Positions 54,971 to 63,424 of a DNA stretch of 64,000 nucleotides are shown piece by piece. Both the position numbers and the translations under genes were made by a program. Below the pieces are notes generated by a model. The model searched no databases, was not told the DNA's origin, and worked only from the letters and a program-made list of their open reading frames with translations. This DNA is from Bacillus paramycoides (GTDB taxonomy: Bacteria > Bacillota > Bacilli > Bacillales > Bacillaceae_G): NCBI RefSeq assembly GCF_001884235.1, contig NZ_MAOI01000067.1, forward strand, positions 21,049 through 85,048, written 5' to 3'. The number at the start of each line of letters is the position of its first letter. The stretch's first letter is position 1.

Positions 54971-56209
54971 ATGCGAGAAATGTATCCGAAAAATGGTCGT
55001 GTTATTTTACATGTAGATATGAATTGTTTTTTCGCATCTGTTGAAATTGCCCATGATCCAACATTAAAGGGAAAGCCATTAGCGATTGCCGGGAATGAAA
55101 AAGAGAGAAAAGGGATTATCATAACATGTAGTTACGAAGCGAGAGAGTATGGAATACGTACGACGATGCCCCTTTGGGAAGCAAAGCGATTATGTCCGCA
55201 ACTAGTTGTAAGGCGTCCTAACTTTACATTATATCGCGAAGCCTCATTTCAAATGTTTCAAATCCTTTCCCGTTTTACAGAAAAGATACAACCAGTTTCT
55301 ATAGATGAAGGGTATTTAGATATTACAGATTGCTATGTGCTAGGTTCGCCGCTTGAAATAGCAAAGATGATTCAACAAGCGTTATTAACAGAGTTACAGC
55401 TTCCGTGTAGCATTGGTATTGCTCCAAATCTTTTCTTAGCAAAGACTGCTTCTGATATGAAAAAGCCACTTGGTATTACAGTGCTTAGAAAACGTGATAT
55501 CCCAGAAGTCATTTGGCCACGACCAGTTGAAGCGATGCATGGAATTGGAGAGAAAACAGCTGAAAAACTAAAAGATATTCATATAAATACAATTGGACAG
55601 TTAGCAAAAGGAGACGAGCATATCATTCGCGCTAAAATTGGAAAGCACGGTGTTGATTTACAAAAGCGTGCAAAAGGTATGGATGATAGGGATGTTGATC
55701 CGAATCAAATGGGACAACATAAAAGTGTTGGAAATTCGATGACTTTCTCAAAGGATATGGATGAAGAGAAAGAATTGCTTGATATGTTAGGGAGACTGTC
55801 GGGCTCAGTGAGTAATAGACTACAAAAGCGAACTCTTGTCAGCTATAATATCCAAGTTATGATTAAATACCATGATAGGCGGACGGTAACACGAAGCAAA
55901 CAATTGAAAAATGCAATTTGGGAAGAACGTGATATATTTCAAGCTGCATCACGTTTGTTGAAACAACATTGGGATGGTGATTCCATTCGTTTATTAGGTG
56001 TTACAGCTACTGAATTGGAGTGGAAGACAGATTCGGTCAAACAGTTAGATTTGTTTTCATTCGAAGAAGATGCGAAAGAAGAGCCGCTACTTGCTGTTAT
56101 TGATCAGATTAATGATAAGTATGGAACACCTCTTTTGCAGCGAGGTAGTCAATTATTGCGTAAGCAAGAGAAGTCGTTTCAGCAAAAACTAGAAAATAAA
56201 TTTATGTAG
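54971..56209 (+). CDS. dinB: DNA polymerase IV, Y-family
   Basis: A 412-residue translesion polymerase. Metal-binding Asp16 is in LHVDMNCFFASVE with the steric-gate aromatic next to it, and Asp112-Glu113 are in SIDEGYLDI. The helix-hairpin-helix HGIGEKTAEKLKDI and the little-finger domain follow. A clamp-binding motif QLDLF is near the C-terminus. Start: ATG 54971 after GGAGG; an ATG at 54935 lies in the promoter region. A LexA box precedes the gene. It corresponds to the dinB/yqjH-yqjW group; which paralogue is not decided. Confidence 0.92.
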   Translation: MREMYPKNGRVILHVDMNCFFASVEIAHDPTLKGKPLAIAGNEKERKGIIITCSYEAREYGIRTTMPLWEAKRLCPQLVVRRPNFTLYREASFQMFQILSRFTEKIQPVSIDEGYLDITDCYVLGSPLEIAKMIQQALLTELQLPCSIGIAPNLFLAKTASDMKKPLGITVLRKRDIPEVIWPRPVEAMHGIGEKTAEKLKDIHINTIGQLAKGDEHIIRAKIGKHGVDLQKRAKGMDDRDVDPNQMGQHKSVGNSMTFSKDMDEEKELLDMLGRLSGSVSNRLQKRTLVSYNIQVMIKYHDRRTVTRSKQLKNAIWEERDIFQAASRLLKQHWDGDSIRLLGVTATELEWKTDSVKQLDLFSFEEDAKEEPLLAVIDQINDKYGTPLLQRGSQLLRKQEKSFQQKLENKFM

Positions 56210-56440
56210 AAGGTGCTATGAATATAAAACCTTCTTTTTTAGATGGAAAGAGAATCCGGCCATGAGAAGAAGCGGTCAGAACCTTTTTCAGCCCCATGCC
56301 AAGTTAAAACAAAAAGATCGAACGAGTATGGATTACTTTAAGTTATTCCAAGTAGTTGCTAATAACTTGAAAATAAAAAATGGGTGTATGTAGAAGGTGT
56401 CATGAATATAAAACCTTCTTTTATATTCATGACACCTTTA
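56204..56440 (+). repeat. Direct repeat flanking a 180-base spacer after dinB
   Basis: TGTAGAAGGTG..ATGAATATAAAACCTTCTTTT occurs at about 56204-56238 and again at about 56389-56422. The first copy includes the dinB stop. The second copy is followed by its complement and forms a 20-bp perfect hairpin. The spacer between them contains a 43-codon open frame from 56262 with no ribosome site. Confidence 0.7.
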
Positions 56441-56442
56441 TG
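56394..56442. terminator. Perfect 20-bp hairpin, probable bidirectional terminator
   Basis: AAGGTGTCATGAATATAAAA at 56394-56413 pairs perfectly with 56419-56438 around a five-base loop. It lies between the convergent dinB and mgtC genes. T runs after the stem are poor, so termination strength is uncertain. Confidence 0.55.
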
Positions 56443-56444
56443 AT

Positions 56445-57149
56445 TTAACTTGCTTCTAAATCTAGTGAAGTTTTCCAGCCAGCGGCAGTAACACCAGATT
56501 CTAAAAGCATTCTACTTACTATTTTTTCGATTAAGACAGCTGCATTTGTATTGCAATGTAATGTAGCTTGTATAGATACTTTTTGGTTAGAATCAACGTC
56601 TTCACTGTACAATTCTTTTAAACCGATACCTTCTGAACTTACCATGTGCATGAGAAGAAAACGAATATGTGCTTCATTTTCTTCTGAACAAGTAAGAGAA
56701 AGTAAGTAGTTTGTTTGCTCGGGTACATCTTCTTTTGATTTATTATTCATAAATAGAGCGATTGGGCGTAGTAGTATATTTGCTAGTAAGACGCCGGCTG
56801 CACCTAGCATAGCTGCAACGAGGAAGCCAGCGCCTGTAAGAGTACCTACAGCAGCTGCACACCATAAAGTTGCCGCTGTATTTAACCCTCTAATACTAAA
56901 ACCGTCACGAATAATAACACCGCCTCCTAAAAAGCCAATACCACTCACAACTTGAGCAGCGATACGTGATGGGCTAGCTTCATGATCAAGCATGACGGAT
57001 AATAAAACAAATATACAGGCACCAAGTGATACGAGAGCGTTTGTTCGTAGCCCAGCCATTCGATGTCTCCATTGTCTTTCCATTCCGATGCAAGCTCCTA
57101 CAATAATTGCTATAAATAATCTTAATACGATGTCATACCATACCATCAT
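56445..57149 (-). CDS. mgtC: MgtC/SapB-family membrane protein
   Basis: A 234-residue protein with four to five membrane helices in the first 140 residues (LRLFIAIIVGACIGMERQWR, LGACIFVLLS, VVSGIGFLGGGVIIR, RGLNTAATLWCAAAVG), which is the MgtC core, then an ACT-like C-terminal domain. MgtC proteins help bacteria cope with low magnesium, acid or host cells, in some cases by acting on the F-type ATPase. Start: ATG 57149 after GGAGG; ATG 57146 is equally possible. It follows mgtA on the same strand. Confidence 0.88.
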   Translation of the reverse strand: MMVWYDIVLRLFIAIIVGACIGMERQWRHRMAGLRTNALVSLGACIFVLLSVMLDHEASPSRIAAQVVSGIGFLGGGVIIRDGFSIRGLNTAATLWCAAAVGTLTGAGFLVAAMLGAAGVLLANILLRPIALFMNNKSKEDVPEQTNYLLSLTCSEENEAHIRFLLMHMVSSEGIGLKELYSEDVDSNQKVSIQATLHCNTNAAVLIEKIVSRMLLESGVTAAGWKTSLDLEAS

Positions 57150-57187
57150 GGTCACCTCCATACATTTAAGTACATGGTATATTTTTT

Positions 57188-57219
57188 AAGAATGAGTGAG
57201 AAATACCCACTCATTCTTA
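57188..57219 (-). other. Hairpin between mgtA and mgtC
   Basis: Arms AAGAATGAGTG / CACTCATTCTT with a nine-base loop. On the minus strand it is followed by A residues rather than T, so full termination between the two genes is doubtful and readthrough into mgtC is possible. Confidence 0.5.
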
Positions 57220-57222
57220 TTT

Positions 57223-59928
57223 TTACAACCAGCTATGAAACTTTTTAATATAAAGTTTTTTCAGGAATTGTGTTAAGAAAGCATAACCTAATAATATTCC
57301 TATTAACCATGGGAAGTAGCTTAGTGGTAATGCTTGTAAACCAACTGCTGCACCAAGTGGTGAGAACGGAATGTAGATACCAATTGCCATAATACAAGCA
57401 GTTAATAAGAGAACTGGTATTGATGCAGTACTTTGAATGAATGGAATCTTCTGTGTTCTGATCATGTGAACAATTAATGTTTGCGTTAGTAACCCAACGA
57501 CAAACCAACCAGATTGGAATAGCGATTGTTCTCCAGGTGTATTTGCACCGAATACATTCCACATGACAACGTATGTGATAATATCGAATATAGAGCTAAT
57601 TGGGCCGATACAAATAATGAAATTACGTAAGTTTGCAGTATCCCATTTTCTTGGTTTTTCTAAAAATTCTTTATCCATCTTATCCCATGGAATAGAAAGT
57701 TGAGAAAAATCGTAAAGCAAGTTTTGAATTAATAGATGAATTGCAAGCATCGGTAAAAATGGAATGAAAGCACTCGCCACTAATACACTAAATACATTTC
57801 CAAAATTAGAGCTAGCTGTCATTTTTATATATTTTAAAATATTGCCGAACGTAGTGCGACCTTCTAAAATGCCTGCTTCTAATATAGTTAAACTTTTTTC
57901 AAGTAGGATAATATCGGAAGATTCTTTTGCAATATCAGTAGCAGTATCAACAGATATCCCAACGTCAGCATCACGTAGTGCAACGGCATCGTTAATACCA
58001 TCCCCCATATAACCTACAGTGTGACCATTCCCTTGTAATACGCGAATGATGCGAGATTTTTGCATTGGATTTAGTTTTGCGAACACTGTTGTTTCTTCTG
58101 CTAGTTTTGCTAATACTTTATCTGGTAAAGAATCAATTTCGTAACCGAGGACAGGCTCCCCTATATTTAATCCAACTTCCTTGCAAACTTTTTTTGTAAC
58201 AATTTCGTTATCGCCAGTTAAGATTTTCACTTGTACGCCGTGTTTATGCAATGCTTGAATTGCAGAAGCAGCAGATGGTTTTGGTGGATCTAAAAAGCCG
58301 ATATATCCAGTAAGAATCATAGCGGATTCATCTTGTACTGCATAAGCTTTATAATCAGGTTTGTTATCTTTCTTGTATGCTACAGCGATGACACGCATTC
58401 CTTCACTATTTAAAGTTTCGCTAAGGTGTTTTACATTTTCTCTCACTTCTTCAGTAAGAGGGACAATTTGCCCATCCACTTCAGTGTAGTTGCAAATTGA
58501 TAAGATTTCTTCTACGGCACCTTTACAAACCATTGTATGTTCACCTGAAATCTCTTTCACGATGACAGACATACGACGGCGAGCAAAATCAAATGGAATT
58601 TCATCTAGTTTTTGAAAAGCTGATGGATCAAATTTATGGTTTTCCTCTGTATGTTCAATGACAGCTTTATCTATTAAATTTTTCAATCCAGTTTGATAGA
58701 AGCTATTTAAATATGCAAATTGTAAGACGCGATTACATTCATTTCCATTAGGATCTAAATGACGAACAAGGACAACTTTATCTTCTGTTAAAGTTCCAGT
58801 TTTATCTGTACAAAGGATGTTCATAGCACCTAAGTTTTGAATAGAGTTTAGCTGTTTTACAATTACTTTTTGCTTAGACATGTTAACGGCACCTTTAGCT
58901 AAATTAGCAGTTACAATCATTGGTAACATTTCAGGTGTAAGACCAACTGCAACGGCAATAGCAAAGAAGAAAGCTTCTTGCCAATCTCCTTTTGTGAATC
59001 CATTAATGAGGAGGACAATAGGTGTCATAATAAGCATGAATGTGATTAAGAGCCAACTTACTTTGTTTACGCCTTTATCAAAGCTTGTTTCTGCACGTTT
59101 TCCGATAACCTTTTTTGCCAAAGAGCCGAAATACGTATCCGTACTTGTTGAAACGACAACAGCTTTTGCGCTACCGCTAACAATATTTGTACCCATGAAG
59201 CAAAGGTTTTCCATATCGAGTGGATTGTAATTTTTTTTCATGTTTTTCGGTAATATATGTTTATTTTCCGTATGGTAGCAGTTTTCATATTTTTCTACCG
59301 GAAGTGCCTCGCCTGTTAAGGAAGACTGATTTACAAATAAATCTTTAGCCGATAAGATACGCACATCAGCTGGAACGATATCACCAGCTGAAAGTGAAAT
59401 GATATCACCAGGTACAAGTTCTTCAATTGGGATTTCCGTTGTATGGTTATGATTTAAATTCATTACGTTTTTTGTTTCGTGTATAAATCCATTTATTCTA
59501 GAGACGCTTGCAGTTGTTCGAACCATAGCTTTTAACTTATCTGCAGCTTTTTGAGAACGAAATTCTTGAAAAAAACGAATCGTTGCACTTAGTAGTACCA
59601 TCACAGATACGACAATTGTTCCTTGTATGTCATCTGTGAAAAAAGAGAGTACTCCAAGAGCTAACAAAACAAAAATAAATGGGTTTTTAAATGCCAGCAG
59701 AAATTGAATATACCATGGCAATGTTTTATTATGAGCAATTTCGTTCGGACCATATAAAGAAAGTCTACGAGACGCTTCTTGTTTAGAGAGTCCATCTTGT
59801 GTTGTGTCTAGAAGTTTTAACGCAGAGTTTACATCTTGCGTTGCAACTTCCACTAATAATTTGTTATTTGTTTTCATGCTATCTTGATCGTAAGCATGCT
59901 TCGTTTCTTGTCTTTGTAAATTTAACAT
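57223..59928 (-). CDS. mgtA: Magnesium-translocating P-type ATPase MgtA
   Basis: A 901-residue P3B-type ATPase that imports Mg(II) at the cost of ATP. The phosphorylated Asp375 lies in CTDKTGTLTE. TGEALPVEKY is the actuator-domain motif, KILTGDNEIVTKKV and MGDGINDAVALRDADVG belong to the P domain, and ten membrane helices are expected. Start: ATG 59928, eight bases after AGGAGG. It is controlled by the M-box riboswitch and further leader structures upstream. Together with mgtC it forms a magnesium-limitation locus. Confidence 0.96.
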   Translation of the reverse strand: MLNLQRQETKHAYDQDSMKTNNKLLVEVATQDVNSALKLLDTTQDGLSKQEASRRLSLYGPNEIAHNKTLPWYIQFLLAFKNPFIFVLLALGVLSFFTDDIQGTIVVSVMVLLSATIRFFQEFRSQKAADKLKAMVRTTASVSRINGFIHETKNVMNLNHNHTTEIPIEELVPGDIISLSAGDIVPADVRILSAKDLFVNQSSLTGEALPVEKYENCYHTENKHILPKNMKKNYNPLDMENLCFMGTNIVSGSAKAVVVSTSTDTYFGSLAKKVIGKRAETSFDKGVNKVSWLLITFMLIMTPIVLLINGFTKGDWQEAFFFAIAVAVGLTPEMLPMIVTANLAKGAVNMSKQKVIVKQLNSIQNLGAMNILCTDKTGTLTEDKVVLVRHLDPNGNECNRVLQFAYLNSFYQTGLKNLIDKAVIEHTEENHKFDPSAFQKLDEIPFDFARRRMSVIVKEISGEHTMVCKGAVEEILSICNYTEVDGQIVPLTEEVRENVKHLSETLNSEGMRVIAVAYKKDNKPDYKAYAVQDESAMILTGYIGFLDPPKPSAASAIQALHKHGVQVKILTGDNEIVTKKVCKEVGLNIGEPVLGYEIDSLPDKVLAKLAEETTVFAKLNPMQKSRIIRVLQGNGHTVGYMGDGINDAVALRDADVGISVDTATDIAKESSDIILLEKSLTILEAGILEGRTTFGNILKYIKMTASSNFGNVFSVLVASAFIPFLPMLAIHLLIQNLLYDFSQLSIPWDKMDKEFLEKPRKWDTANLRNFIICIGPISSIFDIITYVVMWNVFGANTPGEQSLFQSGWFVVGLLTQTLIVHMIRTQKIPFIQSTASIPVLLLTACIMAIGIYIPFSPLGAAVGLQALPLSYFPWLIGILLGYAFLTQFLKKLYIKKFHSWL

Positions 59929-59936
59929 TGGTAGTT

Positions 59937-59957
59937 CCTCCTTTTCATGAAGGAGGA
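59937..59957 (-). promoter_or_regulatory. Hairpin over the mgtA ribosome site
   Basis: On the minus strand CCTCCTT pairs with AAGGAGG, the mgtA ribosome site, around a six-base loop. It can hide the initiation region and is distinct from the upstream M-box. Confidence 0.6.
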
Positions 59958-59974
59958 AACAATCTGTTACTCGA

Positions 59975-60070
59975 CTATATTAAACAGGGAGGAACAGCTT
60001 CTTTCCTACCTACATGATGAAATATTAACGTAAAACATATGGGTATCTGGGCCGAATCATCACTTGCCAC
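59975..60070 (-). CDS. Possible 31-residue leader peptide of mgtA
   Basis: Between the M-box terminator and mgtA a short frame starts at GTG with GGAGGTGAGG upstream and encodes MASDDSAQIPICFTLIFHHV and a further 11 residues containing VPPC. It ends 46 bases before mgtA. Salmonella mgtA is known to use a proline-containing leader ORF as a second control layer; the sequence here is unrelated, and the parallel is inference. Confidence 0.4.
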   Translation of the reverse strand: MASDDSAQIPICFTLIFHHVGRKEAVPPCLI

Positions 60071-60144
60071 TGTTCCTCACCTCCGTACAATTAGTAGTTT
60101 CTAAATATGCTATGTTTGTTTCATAGTAAGGTGCATAAAGATAT

Positions 60145-60180
60145 AAAAAAGGCCTTTACTCAAAACGAGTAAAGGCCTGA
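60145..60180 (-). terminator. Expression-platform terminator of the mgtA M-box
   Basis: On the minus strand AGGCCTTTACTC / GAGTAAAGGCCT with a five-base loop is followed by six T. It lies about 80 bases after the M-box core and should form when magnesium is bound. Confidence 0.88.
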
Positions 60181-60258
60181 ATTCGCAGTTAAAAAGAGTC
60201 AACAACAAAGACTGTTATTAAACATAGATAAAAACAGTTTTTGTGTATGACAAAGCAT

Positions 60259-60424
60259 ACGCACCTCTCCCTCGTTGAGTTTTAGCACTGTATAGCATAG
60301 GTACTGAAACCAGCTACGTTAAGAAAGGCCTTCATTCCGACCTTTCCTGTTGACCCATTGGCGTCTCTCGACATTTTTGGGCAGCAGCGTTTCTCTATAC
60401 AGGAGCCTCACCTAACAGAGACCA
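60259..60424 (-). promoter_or_regulatory. M-box (ykoK leader) magnesium riboswitch
   Basis: Read on the minus strand, the sequence shows the conserved M-box core: GTTAGGTGAGGCTCCTG, then CGCTGCTGCCCAAA, GACGCCAATGGGTCAACAGG, AAAGGTCGGAATGAAGG, ACGTAGCTGGTTTCAG, ATGCTATACAGTGCT and AACGAGGGAGAGG. This class binds Mg(II) and stops transcription of magnesium transporters. It stands 330 bases before mgtA, with a terminator between. Confidence 0.95.
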
Positions 60425-60589
60425 TATTCAATTACAAGTTGAATATTAGCACTGTAAATTTGTAGTGTCAATATCTTTTTTGTCTCTTTTTTTTGAAAAA
60501 TTAAATAGATTCATGATGGCTATATAGTAGGAAATAAGAGGTGTTTTTTTGGAAATAAGGTGGGGAATAAATACTTTAATGGATATAAA

Positions 60590-60618
60590 TAAAAAGCACT
60601 GATTACAGTGCTTTTTAT
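60590..60618 (-). terminator. Terminator
   Basis: Stem AAAAAGCACTG / CAGTGCTTTTT with a four-base loop, after the minus-strand gene at 60.6-60.9 kb. Confidence 0.85.
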
Positions 60619-60624
60619 TATAGA

Positions 60625-60876
60625 TTATGAGATTGTAGGATTTTCAAAAATAACAATTTCTGAGCTGTTTGTTGTTGCAATGCGTTGTGCGTAATATGTT
60701 AAAGCTGAAGAAATATATGTTGGTAACGTCTCATTTGTATGTGATGTTGTATATTCATGAATTAATTCTTTTAAAGTCGTCCATTCTAGTTGTGCTGGGT
60801 GATCAGAAACGAAAGAACTTACCCAGCGATCAAATGAAGATGAAAAATCAGTTTGTAAACGAAATACTTCTTTCAT
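60625..60876 (-). CDS. 83-residue protein of unknown function
   Basis: A small soluble protein, mixed acidic and aromatic, with no membrane segment and no motif that I recognise. Residues 1-70 look helical (FSSSFDRWVSSFV, WTTLKELIHEYT, YISSALTYYAQRIA). GGGAGCG lies upstream of the ATG, and a terminator follows, so the gene is well bounded. The neighbours, mgtA and rnz, give no hint of function. Confidence 0.68.
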   Translation of the reverse strand: MKEVFRLQTDFSSSFDRWVSSFVSDHPAQLEWTTLKELIHEYTTSHTNETLPTYISSALTYYAQRIATTNSSEIVIFENPTIS

Positions 60877-61065
60877 AATAAAACGCTCCCTTTATATGTG
60901 ATATAGTTATATTACTACAAAACACGAACGATTGTTAAGTTTTTTGTTTTTAATGTTCGTGTTATATAGTTGTCTAGATGATTGGTTATGTAAATTCAAT
61001 TTGCCATTTGAAATAACATTCCGTAAGATGAAGAGTAGATTATATAAAGAGCTGGAGGAAAGAAA

Positions 61066-61989
61066 GTGGAATTTGTATTTTTAGGAACTGGTGCAGGTGT
61101 TCCTTCAAAAGGAAGGAACGTTTCAGCAATCGCCTTACAATTGTTAGAAGAACGAGGGCAAACGTGGCTATTTGACTGTGGTGAAGCGACTCAGCATCAA
61201 ATTTTACATACATCTGTGCGCCCACGACGCATTGAAAAAATTTTTATTACGCATTTACATGGAGATCATATTTTTGGCTTGCCGGGTTTATTAGGGAGCC
61301 GTTCTTTCCAAGGAGGAACAACGCCGTTAACTGTGTATGGACCGAAAGGAATTAAACAATTTATTGAAGTAGCGTTATCGGTAAGTACGACACATGTAAA
61401 ATATCCACTTGAAATCGTTGAGATTACAGAAGAAGGCATTGTGTTTGACGATAATGAATTCTATGTAGAAACAAAAAGGTTATCACATGGAATTGAATGT
61501 TTCGGATATCGTATTGTAGAAAAAGATATACAGGGAGCTCTTTTAGTGAATAAGCTGCTGGAAATTGGCGTGAAACCTGGTCCGATTTTTAAACGCTTAA
61601 AAGATGGTGAAGTAGTTGAATTAGAGAACGGTACTGTACTAAGTGGAAAAGATTTTATTGGTCCACCTCAAAAAGGGAGAGTTATTACAATTTTAGGCGA
61701 TACACGATATTGCGAAGCGAGTAAAGAGCTTGCGCAAGATGCTGATGTACTTGTTCATGAAGCAACTTTTGCAGCAGAAGACGAGCAACAGGCGCATGAT
61801 TATTTCCATTCCACAACAAAGCAAGCTGCGAGTATCGCACTTAAGGCAAATGTGAAGCGATTAATATTGACTCATATTAGTTCGCGTTATCAAGGAGATA
61901 CATATAAGGAATTATTGAAAGAGGCACGGGAGTTATTTTCTAATACAGAAATAGCGATGGATTTAAAATCATTCCCAGTAGAGAAGTAA
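61066..61989 (+). CDS. rnz: Ribonuclease Z, tRNA 3'-end processing
   Basis: RNase Z cuts the 3' trailer of tRNA precursors that lack an encoded CCA. It has 307 residues of the metallo-beta-lactamase fold. The zinc motif is HLHGDH at 63-68, followed by LPGLLGSR, the tRNA-gripping exosite arm (about 150-190) and the late ligands in [16 protein letters not shown] and [10 protein letters not shown]. The start is GTG 61066 after GGAGG. It corresponds to yqjK of B. subtilis. A terminator follows. Confidence 0.95.
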   Translation: MEFVFLGTGAGVPSKGRNVSAIALQLLEERGQTWLFDCGEATQHQILHTSVRPRRIEKIFITHLHGDHIFGLPGLLGSRSFQGGTTPLTVYGPKGIKQFIEVALSVSTTHVKYPLEIVEITEEGIVFDDNEFYVETKRLSHGIECFGYRIVEKDIQGALLVNKLLEIGVKPGPIFKRLKDGEVVELENGTVLSGKDFIGPPQKGRVITILGDTRYCEASKELAQDADVLVHEATFAAEDEQQAHDYFHSTTKQAASIALKANVKRLILTHISSRYQGDTYKELLKEARELFSNTEIAMDLKSFPVEK

Positions 61990-61997
61990 TATTTTCG

Positions 61998-62032
61998 TAA
62001 AAAAATGGTAACGTACGTTTGCCATTTTTTTT
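61998..62032 (+). terminator. Terminator after rnz
   Basis: Stem AAAAAAATGGTAA / TTTGCCATTTTTTT (one G-U) with a short loop. Confidence 0.8.
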
Positions 62033-62355
62033 ATTTATGATAATTTTTTTCACTCAAACTGTTATCATTTTATGTTTATATGGGATAACACAGAGTTTTG
62101 TAATGGTTTGAATATATAGGATAACAATACATAATACCGATTATTTAGACAAACTGTTATATAAGCACGCTTATATACAACTGATACAAACAAGGGAAAT
62201 AGATTTTTGTTCAGAAATTTTAAAATTCAATAAAAGTAAGCGTTTTATAAAAAACAAGCTATAATGAGGGCACATTATAATTTATCGTAAGTTACAGCGT
62301 GCGTTTTAGCCATTTTTCGTAACAAACGAAATTGACTAAAAAGGGAGAGGGCATC
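62033..62355 (+). promoter_or_regulatory. Leader of the PTS remnant and sda genes
   Basis: AT-rich. TATAAT at 62260-62265 is a likely -10. GTAAGCGTTTTAT near 62236-62248 resembles a CcpA cre site with two mismatches. No other gene is seen. The region probably carries the promoter that now serves sdaAB and sdaAA through the pseudogene. Confidence 0.4.
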
Positions 62356-62735
62356 ATGGAGATTATTAAGGGACCGATATTACTATTATTTGTACTAAGT
62401 CTTTTTTCACTCTTTAGTTTTAAAGCGCCAAATGGTATGAAAGCAATGGAGCTTTAGCAAATGCGGCCGTTGCAAGTTTATTAGTTGAAGCTTTTCAATT
62501 ATAAGTTGGTGGAGATTTGATTGGTATACCATTCTTAAAAGAGGTTGGACAATCAGCAGGTAGTCTGGGCGGAGTAGCCAGTGCAACTTTAGTTGCATTA
62601 GCAATGGGTGTATCACCTGTTTATGCTATGCTTGTAGGGGCTTCTGTGTTAAAATTTGGTTTGCTACCAGGATTTATTGCTGGTTATCTCATATCATTTT
62701 TAATAGTAGAAAATAATCTTTTCATAGAGTTTTAG
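62356..62735 (+). pseudogene. Remnant of a PTS EIIC-type (PF13303-like) permease gene
   Basis: The start MEIIKGPILLLFVLSLFSLF and FKAPNGMKAM are in frame from ATG 62356, then one base is missing near 62448 and the frame reaches TAG. In the next frame GALANAAVASLLVEAFQ continues the family, is broken by TAA at about 62502-62504, and resumes with VGGDLIGIPFLKEVG through GFIAGYLISFLIV to a stop at 62735. About 220 C-terminal residues expected for this family are absent. Three independent lesions make it a certain pseudogene. An intact copy would be a multi-helix membrane protein related to PTS sugar permeases. Confidence 0.85.
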
Positions 62736-62746
62736 GGGGAGTTATG

Positions 62747-63406
62747 ATGAAGTATCGCTCAGTGTTTGATATTATTGGTCCGGTTATGATTGGTCCATCA
62801 AGTTCACATACAGCAGGCGCTGCAAGAATGGGGCAAGTTGCTCGTCAGCTGTTTCGTCACGAGCCAGAGAGAGTTAGCATTTCATTATATGGTTCATTTG
62901 CAAAAACATACCGTGGTCACGGTACGGATGTAGCGTTAATCGGTGGAATACTAGGATTTGAAACAGATGATTTACGTATTCCAAGTGCGTTAGACATTGC
63001 AAAAGAACGCGGAATTGAAGTAGAATTCATTGAAGAAGATGCAAATGCTCCACATCCTAATACAGCGAAAATTCGTCTGTATAAAGGAGAAGAGGAAATC
63101 GAAGTTGTTGCTTGCTCAATCGGTGGCGGTAAGATCGAAGTTGTAGAATTAAACGGATTCGATCTTCAATTATCAGGAACGAGTCCAGCACTGCTTATTG
63201 TAAATAACGATCGCTTTGGTGCTATTGCAGCTGTAGCTTCAATCCTTGCAAAACATGAGATTAACATTAGTACAATGAGTGTTTCTCGTAAAGAAAAAGG
63301 AAGAAGAGCGCTTATGGTCATTGAAACAGATGAATTATTAGCAGATGAAGTGATTGAAGAAATAAATGGGCAACAAAATATTTGTCAAGTAACTATTATG
63401 GATTAA
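62747..63406 (+). CDS. sdaAB: L-serine dehydratase, beta subunit
   Basis: The beta chain of the iron-sulfur L-serine dehydratase, which deaminates serine to pyruvate. It has 219 residues from ATG 62747, six bases after GGGGGA; ATG 62744 is the alternative. The start SVFDIIGPVMIGPSSSHTAGAARMG is the family signature. An ACT domain occupies about 148-219 (ALLIVNNDRFGAIAAVASIL). It lies 18 bases before sdaAA. Confidence 0.94.
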   Translation: MKYRSVFDIIGPVMIGPSSSHTAGAARMGQVARQLFRHEPERVSISLYGSFAKTYRGHGTDVALIGGILGFETDDLRIPSALDIAKERGIEVEFIEEDANAPHPNTAKIRLYKGEEEIEVVACSIGGGKIEVVELNGFDLQLSGTSPALLIVNNDRFGAIAAVASILAKHEINISTMSVSRKEKGRRALMVIETDELLADEVIEEINGQQNICQVTIMD

Positions 63407-63424
63407 TTGCAGGGGGGACACACC

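Noticed and set aside
56262-56393. 43-codon frame between dinB and the hairpin
   Set aside because: No ribosome site and no family; kept only as part of the repeat observation.
59799-60017. Plus-strand frame across the mgtA start
   Set aside because: Antisense to mgtA and its leader, with no start context.
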